The notes: generated from the sequence alone by a model not told the origin. Positions 25,929 through 36,292 are shown, counted from the first letter of the stretch. The stretch is DNA of 64,000 nucleotides from Pseudobacteriovorax antillogorgiicola (GCF_900177345.1 NZ_FWZT01000013.1:62001-126000); one strand, 5' to 3'. Numbers and translations: made by a program.

Positions 25929-26642
25929 GATACATACAGTGAGAATCGCAGCCACCATCCCGAGCGACACTTCCAGCGAAACATCGGCTTTCTCATAGAA
26001 ACTCCAGCGAAAACCACTGATCAGATAGACCACTGGATTCAACATGGATAGCTTCTGCCACAAGGGCGGCAACATATTGATCGAGTAAAAGCTTCCTCCT
26101 AGGAACGCTAAGGGCGTGATGATCAGAAGAGGAATAATCTGCAACTTTTCGAACCCATCGGCCCAGATACCAATAATAAAGCCAAACAAACTGAAAGTGA
26201 AAGCTGTTAGAAATAGAAAAAGCAACATGACGAAGGGGTGCTTCACCTCTAGGGGCACAAAGAAACCAGCAGTCGCTAGAATGATAAGCCCAAGAATAAT
26301 CGATTTGCTGGCAGCCGCTCCAACATAGCCTATCACTATATCCACATAGGAAACCGGTGCTGAAAGAATCTCGTAAATCGTGCCGCTGAAACGGGGAAAG
26401 TAGATTCCAAATGAAGCATTCGAGATACTTTGGGTTAAGACAGAGAGCATAATCAGACCGGGAACAATGAACGAGCCATAACTCACGCCTTCAATGCTAT
26501 CAATCCGCGAGCCAATGGCTGAGCCAAACACGATGAAGTAGAGGGCTGTTGATATTACAGGGGACGCAATACTCTGGCCGATGGTTCGCCAGGTCCTTGC
26601 CATTTCAAATTTATAGATAGCACCGATGGATTGAAAGTTCAT
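25881..26642 (-). CDS. ABC-2 type transporter permease
   Basis: A 253-residue membrane protein with six predicted helices and the ABC-2 motif region ([34 protein letters not shown]) near 182-215. It overlaps the ATPase gene by 4 bases (ATGA). With the ATPase it forms an exporter of the drug/lipid/polysaccharide type. Substrate unknown. Confidence 0.9.
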   Translation of the reverse strand: MNFQSIGAIYKFEMARTWRTIGQSIASPVISTALYFIVFGSAIGSRIDSIEGVSYGSFIVPGLIMLSVLTQSISNASFGIYFPRFSGTIYEILSAPVSYVDIVIGYVGAAASKSIILGLIILATAGFFVPLEVKHPFVMLLFLFLTAFTFSLFGFIIGIWADGFEKLQIIPLLIITPLAFLGGSFYSINMLPPLWQKLSMLNPVVYLISGFRWSFYEKADVSLEVSLGMVAAILTVCILFVSWIFKTGYRLKS

Positions 26643-27583
26643 ATCCGTTTCTCCGCCTGTTTTCTATCTTGTACAAGTCCTACAAAAATCTCTTCTAGGG
26701 AACTCTGTTTCGTGTTCAAGTCTTTGAAGCGAATCCCCTCATTCTGTAGGTCCGTAAGTAGCTCGGGAATCTTATTGTCATCTAAGCTCTGATCGTAAGA
26801 AAAAACCAGGCTTTGATCATCGCTTCCATGGCTTAGGTCGTAAGTTGAAAGAGATGAGGGAATTTCAGATAAAGGTTTAACCAGTGAGAAGGTCAACTGT
26901 TTTGCTCCAAGCTTGCTCATCAGGGCATGTTTTTCCTCTGTCAGTATAAGCTCACCTTCACGAATCACACCGATGCGATCGGCCATTTCCTCGGCTTCTT
27001 CGATGTAATGAGTGGTTAGAATTATAGTTACACCTTGCTCACGCAGCTTCCTAACCAGCTCCCACATGGATTTCCGTAGCTCCACGTCGACCCCGGCCGT
27101 AGGCTCGTCCAGAAAAAGCACCCTAGGCTCATGAGACAAGGCCTTGGCAATCATGACCCGCCGCTTCATCCCCCCAGATAGCATCATTAATTTTGAGTCA
27201 CGTTTATCCCAAAGTGACAGATCTTTAAGGATTTGGGTAATCAAGTTATCGTCTTTCTTCTTGCCAAATAAGCCGCGGGAAAATCGAACGGTGTTCCAAA
27301 CGGTTTCAAAGGCATCAGCAGTCAACTCCTGAGGAACCAGGCCAATCAGTCTGCGAGCTTCTTTGTATCGCTCGGCGATATGATGACCGCCGACCCGAAC
27401 GGTACCGTCTGTGGCATTGACAATGCCACAGATGATACTGATTAACGTGGTTTTACCTGCGCCATTAGGCCCAAGAAGAGCAAAGATTTCACCCTGCTTA
27501 ATATTAAGATTCACCTTTTTAAGGGCTTGGAAGCCATTTTGATAGGACTTTGATAAATTTTCTATTTCAATGATGGAAGACAT
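26639..27583 (-). CDS. ABC transporter ATP-binding protein
   Basis: A 314-residue ATPase of the DrrA/CcmA type. Walker A is [13 protein letters not shown] (near 36-48), signature LSGGMKRRV, Walker [13 protein letters not shown] and switch His in TTHYIEE. The C-terminal 90 residues form the accessory domain typical of this group. It lies 137 bases downstream of the P450 gene on the same strand, so a P450 product could be the exported molecule. Confidence 0.93.
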   Translation of the reverse strand: MSSIIEIENLSKSYQNGFQALKKVNLNIKQGEIFALLGPNGAGKTTLISIICGIVNATDGTVRVGGHHIAERYKEARRLIGLVPQELTADAFETVWNTVRFSRGLFGKKKDDNLITQILKDLSLWDKRDSKLMMLSGGMKRRVMIAKALSHEPRVLFLDEPTAGVDVELRKSMWELVRKLREQGVTIILTTHYIEEAEEMADRIGVIREGELILTEEKHALMSKLGAKQLTFSLVKPLSEIPSSLSTYDLSHGSDDQSLVFSYDQSLDDNKIPELLTDLQNEGIRFKDLNTKQSSLEEIFVGLVQDRKQAEKRI

Positions 27584-27720
27584 TGCGCCGCAGCTCCGCG
27601 AAGAGATTATTACGACCTATAGCTTATCAAACCCAGCTTTGGAGTTCGAGGAATAGTCATGCCTTCCTGCACATTGCAACAAACAGCGGCCAATGCCGTC
27701 GGTGACTAGATGATCTGAGC

Positions 27721-29073
27721 CTAGCTTAACTGGCTGACTTTCAATTGAACATCGCCTTTAGGCCGAAGGGTGATTCCCCCTTCATAGGGCACAGGGCCCG
27801 AATGGATCGCCTCAAACTTAAAGTTTCGCAGAAGTTTGCTCAGGATAAGAGATGCCTCATAGATAGCGAAGTTATTGCCAATACAACTTGTTTTACCAGC
27901 CCCAAACGGCATGTAAGCATGCTTTGCGAAGTCTTTAGCATGAGCCATTCTCTCTGGCTTGAATTGATCGGGCTCTGGCCACAAGTCAGGCCGATGGTGA
28001 ATGTTCCACACCGACATGATCACAAGATCGTTTTGATAGATGGGATAGCTTTTAGTTCCGCAGAGTAATTGATGGTCCGAGGTCGCCATGCGAGTCAGAA
28101 ACCAAGCGCTGGGCCTAAGCCTTAAAGCCTCTTGGATAGTCCACGACAGAAGCTTCAAGCGGGGTAAGTCTTTCATAGTCGGAAAGTCATCCTCAAGACT
28201 GAGAAGCTCCTCTCTCAAGTTTTGCTGAACCTCGGGAGATTGAGCTAAGAAATCAAGGGTAAAGGCTAGTAGGTTTGCAGTGGTTTCATGACCGGCAAGG
28301 AAGTATTGTATCACTTCGTCGCGAACATCTTGAGAGGACAATCGATAACCACTCTCTTCATCAACGGCATGAATCAAGCGATCAATAAGAATCGATTCAT
28401 CATCACTTCCCGGCTTGTCCTCTACCATTCCGTCGATCACTCCATAGAGGAGTCCCATCTCTCTTTTGAATGCTACGTTGCTTGGAGTGGGAACCCAAAG
28501 TGGAGTTGCCAAAGGGTTGGTTACACGGGCTTTAACCAACTCAAATAGATTATCTAAGGCTTCTAATACCCGGGGACTCAATGTCCAAACATCTTGTTTG
28601 AGAAAGACTTTAGAAACAACCGCCAAGGTCAGCCTCTGCATGAGTTTTGCAACCGACCAGCGATGGCCATCATGGTCCTTGGCCCACTCCAGCACTGCCC
28701 GGTCTATCTGTTCAGCCATGAGTTCTCGGGTTTTAGAGATCTCTTTAGGGTGAAAAAATGGTTGTGACAAGCGCCTCTTTTTTTTCCAATCGTCATCATC
28801 GGCAGCTAGCATTGCGTTGCCAATCAATGGCTTTAGATTGCGATTATAACGTTTGTAACATGCGTCCTTAGACACAAGGACTTGATCGACTATTTCAGGC
28901 GATGATGTGACAACATAACTCTTGTGAAATATCTTGAACCGAAAAAACTCGCCCCACTTCTGATAGATATCCGAGGTAAATCCCAAGGGATCGTTTTTAA
29001 AGGAGTAGTAGTGATCCAAAGTTTTGGTAAACTGAAATCGCGGCCTTGAAATAACCATATGTCCTTGATTCAT
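27721..29073 (-). CDS. Cytochrome P450 (first of two)
   Basis: A 450-residue haem monooxygenase. The ATG at 29073 follows GGAGGGG by eight bases and is chosen over 29088. I-helix FLAGHETTANLL provides the oxygen-activating Thr. The K-helix ExxR is EALRLRP. The haem loop is PFGAGKTSCIGNNFA, where the Cys ligand is in place and Thr occupies the position usually held by Arg or His. The long-chain or CYP102/CYP4-like appearance suggests a hydrophobic substrate. It precedes the ABC transporter genes. Confidence 0.93.
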   Translation of the reverse strand: MNQGHMVISRPRFQFTKTLDHYYSFKNDPLGFTSDIYQKWGEFFRFKIFHKSYVVTSSPEIVDQVLVSKDACYKRYNRNLKPLIGNAMLAADDDDWKKKRRLSQPFFHPKEISKTRELMAEQIDRAVLEWAKDHDGHRWSVAKLMQRLTLAVVSKVFLKQDVWTLSPRVLEALDNLFELVKARVTNPLATPLWVPTPSNVAFKREMGLLYGVIDGMVEDKPGSDDESILIDRLIHAVDEESGYRLSSQDVRDEVIQYFLAGHETTANLLAFTLDFLAQSPEVQQNLREELLSLEDDFPTMKDLPRLKLLSWTIQEALRLRPSAWFLTRMATSDHQLLCGTKSYPIYQNDLVIMSVWNIHHRPDLWPEPDQFKPERMAHAKDFAKHAYMPFGAGKTSCIGNNFAIYEASLILSKLLRNFKFEAIHSGPVPYEGGITLRPKGDVQLKVSQLS

Positions 29074-29425
29074 TGGAATCCCCTCCATCGATAGTATCTG
29101 CTCTTCTTAAATCTTGCTAAGGAGTTATATCACAATTATCTGACCGAACGTGATGGGGGACCGCGGTACGAGAACAGTTTGGGTTAAGATTTATTCACTT
29201 CCCATGGGTAAGGTTATAGCAGAATGTAAGCAAGGTCTTTCCTGTGGCCCGTTAGCAAGCTCGTAGTGAATTCCTTCCCCTTAAAATAAAATAATTTTAA
29301 CAACTCAGCTTTCACTATAGAGCAAAATATGTGCCATTGAGTTTTAGGGATCCACAATCCAGGTTGAGGCATCGTCAATATTTGCTAGCTTGAGCCCTAT
29401 CTGAAACATCAGACATGGGGTTAAT
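29074..29425. other. Divergent promoter region
   Basis: About 350 bases between divergent P450 and ADP-ribosylglycohydrolase genes. A+T-rich, with no gene seen. Promoters are expected on both strands but no hexamer pair stands out enough to name. Confidence 0.4.
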
Positions 29426-31384
29426 ATGAAATATTTTTGGTATAGCTGTATCACAGCAAGTGTGCTCAGCTGGCTTTCACCATCGGTGCAAGCCACTTCT
29501 AAGGAAACGTCATCTCTCAGAATCTCGGAAGCAGAGTACCAGGAGAAGGTACTAGCCTCATGGCTGGGGCAAATTGTTGGCAACATCTACGGCTTGAGTT
29601 ACGAGTTTGCTTTCATCGATGAACCGGGCCCAGACCAGTTTCCATACGGTTATGGTTCCAGCCTAGAACGAGTACGACGCTACAACGGTGCATTCTCCGA
29701 TGATGACACCGACATTGAATACATATACCTCCTTGCTATGGAAAAGCACGGCACCACCCCTCGCTATGAGGACCTCAGTAAGTTTTGGACCTACCACATT
29801 CGAGAGAAAGTTTGGGCTGCGAATCGGATGGCTCTCAATCTGATGAAAATCGGTTACCACCCGCCTCTTACAGGCTCAGAGCAACTCAATAGCGAATGGT
29901 TCCAGATCGACCCACAATTGATCAATGAGATATGGGCTGTTACGTCTCCTGGGATGATAACCTACGCTAGCCAAAAATCGGCCTGGGCCGCACGGATAAC
30001 CAATGACAGATTTGGAATTGAACCTACAATTCACTATGGTGCCATGTATGCCGCAGCCTTCTTTGAAGACGACGTCAATCAACTCATCGAAATAGGCTTG
30101 CAAGCTCTGCCTGGAAACAGCCGCTTTCGTGAAACGGTAGAATATGCTAAGCAGCTTTACCGCCAGTATCCTGAAGATTGGCAAGAAGCCCGGCGTCGCA
30201 TTGCAGATCGCTACTATAAAAATTTCGACTACAACCCTGAATCCTGGGCTGCTCTGGATGCCAATCTCAATGGAGCCTGCGGGATTTTAGCCCTCCTTTA
30301 TGGTCAGGGAGACTTCCAAAAAACCCTAGACTATGCCAGCGGCATGGGTTTCGATGCCGATAATCAAGCTGCAACGATGAGCGGATTGCTGGGAATTATC
30401 CACGGCCTCAAGGGGATTCCCCAAGAGCTACTTTACCCCTTAGGGGAGCAGATCTGGTCTCAGCCATTCAATGACCAGTATGTAAATATCAGTCGCTACG
30501 ATTTACCAGACGCTACGATTAGCGACATGGCCCTAAGAACAGCCCAGCAGGGACTTAAAGTTATACAGAAGAGTGGCGGTCGCATCATTCAAGAAAAGGG
30601 TCAGCGGTATCTGGAAATCAACCCAGGAGCACGATTCATACCTCCTCTTGAGTTACCAGCGGTGCCACCTATTCACGTGGAGGCATTCAAAGAGTTTTCC
30701 AAGGCTATCGCCACTCATCTAGAAAATACCCCAAGTTATTTGATTCGAGGTCAGCTGCCTGCTGGCTTACGATTTGAACAAGGACGTTTGCTAGGGACCC
30801 CTACGCAATTGGGTCACTTTCAATTTACCTTAGAGGCGCGACAGGGCAAGCAAGCTGCCCAAAGGGATTATCAGATCGAGGTTCACAGCCACAACCTTGC
30901 ACCGCTAGCTTCTAGCCTAAGCATCAGTGAAAATGACCTAGAAAACCCAGGCCAAGATATTGATATTTTGCGAGATGGTAAGTTATGGAACACATTTTAC
31001 TCAACGAATCGCCAAGAGTCTCCCAAAACGGATATCTATGAGCTGCGCTGGGATCAGTCTCAAGAAATCGGTAGCTTCATGTTCCGCTATGGTCGCATTC
31101 AGGAGTGGGGCGGCTGGTTCACCAGTTTCGACCTCCAGTACCTCGGCGCCAAAGGCCAGTGGCTTTCTGTTCCAGGGGTTCAGTGGTTAACCCCTATCAA
31201 CTTCGACAATAGCCCATGGCTAAAAGGACAGTTTGTCGACCACTGGCTTAGATTTCCACTGATCAAGACCAAAGGCCTACGAATTGTTGGTCAGGCAGGA
31301 GGCTTGGAAAAAGATCCCGCCAACCAGCACCTTGGCCTTCGCTACTACACAAATCTTAGCGAGATAGCTGTTTTCAAGCATTAG
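29426..31384 (+). CDS. Secreted ADP-ribosylglycohydrolase-family protein with Ig-like and C-terminal beta domains
   Basis: A 652-residue exported protein; the signal peptide ends near SVQA. The N-terminal 370 residues are the ADP-ribosylglycohydrolase fold: LGQIVGNIYGLSYEF, FSDDDTDIEYIYLLAM (first metal acids) and GFDADNQAATMSGLLG (second). A putative Ig domain follows near 440-490 (LPAGLRFEQGRLLGTP). The C-terminal segment from about 500 looks like a discoidin/carbohydrate-binding beta-sandwich. Families of this type remove ADP-ribose or act on related nucleoside glycosides; this secreted multidomain form is poorly characterised. Single gene. Confidence 0.85.
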   Translation: MKYFWYSCITASVLSWLSPSVQATSKETSSLRISEAEYQEKVLASWLGQIVGNIYGLSYEFAFIDEPGPDQFPYGYGSSLERVRRYNGAFSDDDTDIEYIYLLAMEKHGTTPRYEDLSKFWTYHIREKVWAANRMALNLMKIGYHPPLTGSEQLNSEWFQIDPQLINEIWAVTSPGMITYASQKSAWAARITNDRFGIEPTIHYGAMYAAAFFEDDVNQLIEIGLQALPGNSRFRETVEYAKQLYRQYPEDWQEARRRIADRYYKNFDYNPESWAALDANLNGACGILALLYGQGDFQKTLDYASGMGFDADNQAATMSGLLGIIHGLKGIPQELLYPLGEQIWSQPFNDQYVNISRYDLPDATISDMALRTAQQGLKVIQKSGGRIIQEKGQRYLEINPGARFIPPLELPAVPPIHVEAFKEFSKAIATHLENTPSYLIRGQLPAGLRFEQGRLLGTPTQLGHFQFTLEARQGKQAAQRDYQIEVHSHNLAPLASSLSISENDLENPGQDIDILRDGKLWNTFYSTNRQESPKTDIYELRWDQSQEIGSFMFRYGRIQEWGGWFTSFDLQYLGAKGQWLSVPGVQWLTPINFDNSPWLKGQFVDHWLRFPLIKTKGLRIVGQAGGLEKDPANQHLGLRYYTNLSEIAVFKH

Positions 31385-31386
31385 CA

Positions 31387-31445
31387 AGTTGCCTGGACGA
31401 GTCTAAGTGAGTCCGGGCGGTTCTACGCCCGGAGCTTAGGCAACT
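31387..31445. other. Long imperfect hairpin between convergent genes
   Basis: AGTTGCCT (31387) pairs with AGGCAACT (31438), CTAAG pairs with CTTAG, and CCGGGCG-GTTCTA-CGCCCGG forms the tip (31413-31432). There is no T-run. It separates the ADP-ribosylglycohydrolase gene and the GH49 gene and may end transcription from both sides. Confidence 0.5.
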
Positions 31446-31458
31446 ATCAAGGAGGAAC

Positions 31459-33249
31459 TTAATCAAGATACCAATAGGGGCTTAGCTCAGTTTGGAACGC
31501 AAGGCGACCAATCTGGAAATATCGCCAATTGTCTCTTTCTAGAGACACTCTTTGTCCAGCCACCCAGTAATTCCTTAATTGCAAACCGATAGGTTGCATT
31601 GGGCTTCCAATACGGACAGTCTCCCCCTCTGGGTTAGTCATTGGCATTAGTAAGCTGAGTTGCGACGTATAAAGTAAGTCGTTCCAGGCATCGACGAACA
31701 GATTTTTAATAGTTAGCGATTCAAGGTTACCCAATAAATAAAGACGCAAAGCACAAAGCTGAAGGCCCTCAGCGATAACTCCATCGATCGTCACATCAGA
31801 GATCGTCTTGCTGCTATCGGCAAGGTTGTCAGACCCACTGTCCAGATAGTGTCTGGCACTATTGATGAGGCAATGGTTGTGTTTCTGATCGTTCCAATAC
31901 ATGCGATTGTGGATGACATAAATGCCATTAACCTTAATGTTACGAATCGCCCGTGGTACCCAGCCCATTTGTATAACCGGCCCATTTTCTGCCTTCCACA
32001 CAACAATATCACTGATTCGCAAGTTGCTATGATAGAGCTTGATAACATCGTCATTAGAGTGAAAGAAGCTATGCCTCATCGAACTGCCATCGAGGAGCTC
32101 AAGCCCATCCGTTTGCCAATACCAAGCACCCACCTGCTTGAAACGACTCACCGTCATAGCAAAGCTCGTTGAATCTCCATAGACGACGAAGCTGTGATAC
32201 GGTGGGTTTGCTAGCGTAATGCCTTCGAGGCGGAGCTGCTGCGGCTTCTTACTCGAAAAAAACTGTAGAAGTTTAATGCAATCCCCGTGGCACTGCCCCT
32301 GATTGCTGCGTTGATATTGATTTTTACGGTCAGCCTCATAGGGGTATATCTCACCTGAAATCACTCCTAGCCCTGACACACTATAGGATTGCTCGCGACC
32401 TTGAAATTCGAAAGAGCCTTTTACATATGCTCCTCCTTCCAAATATAGCTCAGTCACAGAGGGGGGTAAGAAAGCATGGCTCTGGGGGGCAAGATAGTAA
32501 ACCCCAGTCCGAAAGACAATCTTTCGATAGCCCTGCCACAGTTCTGGCTCTATCAATCCAGGCAAGGGAAAATATGTTTCACTGTTCTTAGCGACATCAT
32601 CGGCAGCAGGAAAACTATCGAGATCCTCGGCGAAGATGAGCAAGGCATTCCGAGGCTCTTGGTGAATCCTTGCCCCCACCCCCGCGGTATTGAGGAGTCC
32701 ACCATGAAACGATGGGTCGCTGTAGCTCCAGTAGAGGTCGTCATCGAACTCTATGGATATACGATAGCCCATCCTTCGATAAGGAACTCGAACCCGTACC
32801 GTATGAGAGTCAATCTGTTCATAGCTTAAATTTAGGAACGACGGTTTGATTGACACTAGGCTCGTAGGGCTAATAGGCTTCTGTCTCCTTATGTCTACAA
32901 ATACGTCGGCACTGTATTGAAAGCTTGTCCAATTCATCGACAGATTCGTACTTACAGCAAACTCTGCCCCATCTTGATCACCATATGGGAGCTGCTGCTC
33001 ACCGTTCCGTGGGATGCTTTTATAAACAAAGGATGGCTGACCTTTGCTATCACTTGGATTTGTAGGGCGAACAAAAACCTCGTATTCTGAAGAACTACGA
33101 ACTTGCCAAAGGCTTATAGGGCCTTTGGTTTGCACTGATTGCGAATGCCACCATGTTCTTATTGTTGAGCCAGCGCTTAAAGATTTTAGTGGAAGAAATA
33201 AAGCTATCACAAGCCAAACAAAGGCTTGCATGCCACTTGTATAACTCAT
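31459..33249 (-). CDS. GH49-family glycoside hydrolase (dextranase/isopullulanase-like)
   Basis: A 596-residue secreted enzyme with signal peptide to about Ala26. The N-terminal beta-sandwich begins TWWHSQSVQ, the GH49 hallmark (WWHD in most members). The beta-helix carries the acidic residues Asp381 (YWQTDGLEL) and Asp400/Asp401 (HSNDDVIKLYHSN), the positions of the GH49 catalytic trio. GH49 enzymes cleave alpha-1,6 bonds in dextran or alpha-1,4 next to alpha-1,6 in pullulan. GAGG precedes the ATG. It is divergent from the GH13 gene. Confidence 0.85.
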   Translation of the reverse strand: MSYTSGMQAFVWLVIALFLPLKSLSAGSTIRTWWHSQSVQTKGPISLWQVRSSSEYEVFVRPTNPSDSKGQPSFVYKSIPRNGEQQLPYGDQDGAEFAVSTNLSMNWTSFQYSADVFVDIRRQKPISPTSLVSIKPSFLNLSYEQIDSHTVRVRVPYRRMGYRISIEFDDDLYWSYSDPSFHGGLLNTAGVGARIHQEPRNALLIFAEDLDSFPAADDVAKNSETYFPLPGLIEPELWQGYRKIVFRTGVYYLAPQSHAFLPPSVTELYLEGGAYVKGSFEFQGREQSYSVSGLGVISGEIYPYEADRKNQYQRSNQGQCHGDCIKLLQFFSSKKPQQLRLEGITLANPPYHSFVVYGDSTSFAMTVSRFKQVGAWYWQTDGLELLDGSSMRHSFFHSNDDVIKLYHSNLRISDIVVWKAENGPVIQMGWVPRAIRNIKVNGIYVIHNRMYWNDQKHNHCLINSARHYLDSGSDNLADSSKTISDVTIDGVIAEGLQLCALRLYLLGNLESLTIKNLFVDAWNDLLYTSQLSLLMPMTNPEGETVRIGSPMQPIGLQLRNYWVAGQRVSLERDNWRYFQIGRLAFQTELSPYWYLD

Positions 33250-33635
33250 ATCAACCTCGATTAGTTGGCGATGATAGTGTCTATTCTATCGAGGAAGCCG
33301 GAGCGCAGGGGTCCTTCAAAATTGCCTAGAACAGCTGCAAAGTATCTTAGTTTCGTGATATTCGCTGACAGAGTTTTCCGTTAAGCCTCAAAAAAATACT
33401 TGCATCTATCCCGAAAAACCTTTTGCCTAAGAGCGACAAATATAGTTTTTTTACAACATTTTCGTGTTTATACGTGGTGAGGCTAACTTCGGTGTAACTT
33501 TGATTATGACCATAAATAGAGATATCTGTCGCAATTTATGGACTATTAACAGAAAAGTTGAGTTTGATTTATTCGTTAATTTACGAGATATGCAAGGATC
33601 TCTCGAACACTTACATTTTGATTAAGGAGACTGTA
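33250..33635. other. Shared promoter region of the GH49 and GH13 genes
   Basis: 386 bases between divergent genes. It is A+T-rich toward the GH13 side. No gene is seen; co-regulation of the two glycosidases from here is likely. No operator was identified with confidence. Confidence 0.45.
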
Positions 33636-36287
33636 GTGAAGATGATAATGAGGCTCTTACCTGCCCTACTTGTGCCCTTGTTTAGCAACTGTAGCAATGA
33701 AGAATCAGAAAAAGTGAGCCCGCAAAACGCCGAGCTTTGCGTCAACCAAAGTGCTTGTGAAGGTAATCAAGCAGTACCAACACCAAACCCCAGTGTTCCC
33801 AAAGCATTCGGCTTTCGAGATGCTAGTCGATCCTTCGTCTTAGGAGAGACCGCCCCTAAAAGTATTCCTCAAAAAGTGAACATAGGCCTGAAGGACCAGA
33901 TTAATAATTCAGCTATCGTAGAAAAGGAAGGTGTTGCAGAGATTAAAACGCTCTACGGTGTAGATCGTAGCATCGACTGGACACACTTGGCTGCGATCAA
34001 GGCTCAAACAACCAGCAATCCGCCCAAAAACCCTGACATCATTTTACAAGCCTTCAACATGAGCTACGAATACATCTTAGAAAACCTGCCTCAAATTCAT
34101 GAGGCAGGATACTCGATGATTCAAATATCGCCCCCGCAACGATCATTAGATAAATACGGCATCTGGTGGGAGGCTTACCAGCCTATTGACCATCGTAGTT
34201 TTAATAGCAAATATGGTCGTGAGGATGAGCTCCGTCAACTCATTAGGGAGGCGCACGCTCGGGGTATACGCGTGATTGCTGACACTATCCTGAATCATAT
34301 GGCTGATCCATTGCGTCTGGGGGTTGATGATGTCCTTCACTATAATGACTTATACAAGCCAGAACACTTTATCAACTATGATCTCTTTTTAGACCGTCTT
34401 GAATTTAACTTTTTAGCAGCGACAAGCTTCATTGATGAGATAGATTTCTTCCTTTCCCCCGAACGGGCTCTCAGCCGTCGTTTCGATGATTTTGTTGCGC
34501 AACAAGGGCTTCCCCGAGTGAGCCCGTACAACCTAAGATCCAGACGCTCGTTGGAAGCACTTTTTGTTCGGCAAGAGCTACCATGGCTTTACTATGACCT
34601 TAAGCGCCTCGCCGCAAGTAAAGGAACAGATATTAGGGAAATCAATGGCAACCTCTACTGCAGCACTGATGCAAACGAATACCAAGAATGTCGATTCAAT
34701 GAAGCATTTGCCAAGTCTTGGACACAGTTGTTTGGTAACAGCGCTTTGATCGTTCGTAACTACTACTTCGAACTCACAGCAGATAGCCACCCGATCTACG
34801 AAAATGAATGGGATAACAGTGAAAAAGTACTTATCAAATGGTATCCAGGACTTCCGTCTCTTAACACCTCTCATAACTTCGTAATCGAATCTCATGTAGA
34901 CCTACTAGAAAAAATGCTACGTCTTGGTATCGATGGCTTCCGACTGGATGCGGTCAAGCATATTCCAGACACATATTTCGCTGAACTGATCGAGCGTTTA
35001 GGAGAACGCCTTACGGCTGACAATCAGCAGGTTGACGGCGAATGGCTCACCGAGAAAAAGTTATATGTTTATGGTGAAATGGCTACTTCTAAGGTTGATA
35101 TTGCCAATGCCTACCGTGAACGAATGGACATCACCGACTTCTTTCTTCTCGATACCTTTATGTATCACACCGTGTTTAACGATCTAGTTGAAGAATATGG
35201 CCGTGGCCAGTTAAATGTTAGCGTACTTCGGCGGTCCTACCTGGAAGATGAAATTCGCTCGGGAGATAACCGCGGCTGGCAGAAGAAGCTATTTCCTGTT
35301 GTTGACGATACTGAACAATCATGGTTTAGCCTCGAAAATTTCGATCGCAGCATCTACCTTAATAGTCTGAAGTCACCTATCTACTTCGCCCGCATTCACG
35401 ACTCTGTTGTCGGTGATATGTTCATTCTTAAAGATTATCAACAGGCCATGCTTGGCCATGCTTACTTTTTAACAGCCACTGACGGCAGGACTCTCGTCTA
35501 CGGATCTGACGAACACGTTGGTATCAATGCTGGCGCCGACTACAAGGAAAAGATGGTCTTGGCTGCACTTCGTTTCCGCAGAGAGACCTCTGGCGAAATC
35601 TACAGTGATCGCTACCAAAGCGAAGACTACTGTACATCATGTAACCCTGAGGAAACACTATTTGTTGATCGAGGCAGCAAAGGCCTAAGCATCTTGCATT
35701 TTGGCAATAAAGACCTAGAGATTGATGCAATTCACGCAAAGTCTTTAGAAATGGGATCTTGTTATGTCGAGCTGATGAGCGGTCGTCGTTTCATGGTCAA
35801 CAGCAGAGAGCAGCTAGAAAGACTTGGAGACACTAGAATTACACTTCCTGCCCGTTCGGCAGCATTCATCCTAGAGGCCGATTGTCGTGATGATGAATTG
35901 ATCCCAGGCTCTGATTCATCAGTAAAGCCGCCTCCGTCCAGCAACCAACCCCCGGTTTTCCTTCGGACAAGCTTCAACAATTGGAGCGCTGACGATGCCT
36001 ATCGATTTAAACCCACTATGGACAGCTCGTGCCAGTCTTTAGAAACGATGATGCCGGCGGGAACCCATGCTCTTAAGATTGCTGATGAGCACTACGAACT
36101 TGATTTAGGTTTAGAGAAATCAGGCACGATCTCACTCGACAGCGACACCCCCCTAAGTTTGCATTCTTACGCGATAACAGGTGACCGACCCGCAAATATC
36201 GAACTCGACCTGATGGCTGCGACACGGCTGTCGCTAATCGTCTGTGATATTGATGCCGCACCAACCCTTACCGTTACCATACTATAA
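33636..36287 (+). CDS. GH13 alpha-amylase-family lipoprotein with starch-binding-like C-terminal domain
   Basis: An 883-residue protein. A GTG at 33636 lies six bases after AAGGAG and leads straight into a lipoprotein signal (SNC), so the upstream ATG at 33558 is rejected. GH13 regions in order: ADTILNHMAD (region I), DGFRLDAVKH with the nucleophile Asp438 (region II), YVYGEM with Glu480 as acid/base (region III) and FARIHDSV with Asp588 (region IV). Region IV usually reads NHD; here Ile replaces Asn. A final domain (FNNWSADDAYRF) from about 760 resembles CBM48/CBM20-like modules. It probably degrades alpha-glucans at the cell surface. Confidence 0.9.
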   Translation: MKMIMRLLPALLVPLFSNCSNEESEKVSPQNAELCVNQSACEGNQAVPTPNPSVPKAFGFRDASRSFVLGETAPKSIPQKVNIGLKDQINNSAIVEKEGVAEIKTLYGVDRSIDWTHLAAIKAQTTSNPPKNPDIILQAFNMSYEYILENLPQIHEAGYSMIQISPPQRSLDKYGIWWEAYQPIDHRSFNSKYGREDELRQLIREAHARGIRVIADTILNHMADPLRLGVDDVLHYNDLYKPEHFINYDLFLDRLEFNFLAATSFIDEIDFFLSPERALSRRFDDFVAQQGLPRVSPYNLRSRRSLEALFVRQELPWLYYDLKRLAASKGTDIREINGNLYCSTDANEYQECRFNEAFAKSWTQLFGNSALIVRNYYFELTADSHPIYENEWDNSEKVLIKWYPGLPSLNTSHNFVIESHVDLLEKMLRLGIDGFRLDAVKHIPDTYFAELIERLGERLTADNQQVDGEWLTEKKLYVYGEMATSKVDIANAYRERMDITDFFLLDTFMYHTVFNDLVEEYGRGQLNVSVLRRSYLEDEIRSGDNRGWQKKLFPVVDDTEQSWFSLENFDRSIYLNSLKSPIYFARIHDSVVGDMFILKDYQQAMLGHAYFLTATDGRTLVYGSDEHVGINAGADYKEKMVLAALRFRRETSGEIYSDRYQSEDYCTSCNPEETLFVDRGSKGLSILHFGNKDLEIDAIHAKSLEMGSCYVELMSGRRFMVNSREQLERLGDTRITLPARSAAFILEADCRDDELIPGSDSSVKPPPSSNQPPVFLRTSFNNWSADDAYRFKPTMDSSCQSLETMMPAGTHALKIADEHYELDLGLEKSGTISLDSDTPLSLHSYAITGDRPANIELDLMAATRLSLIVCDIDAAPTLTVTIL

Positions 36288-36292
36288 TATAC

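Noticed and set aside
31387-31445. Possible integron attC site
   Set aside because: The arms do not carry the GTTRRRY/RYYYAAC core sequences and no integrase is present.
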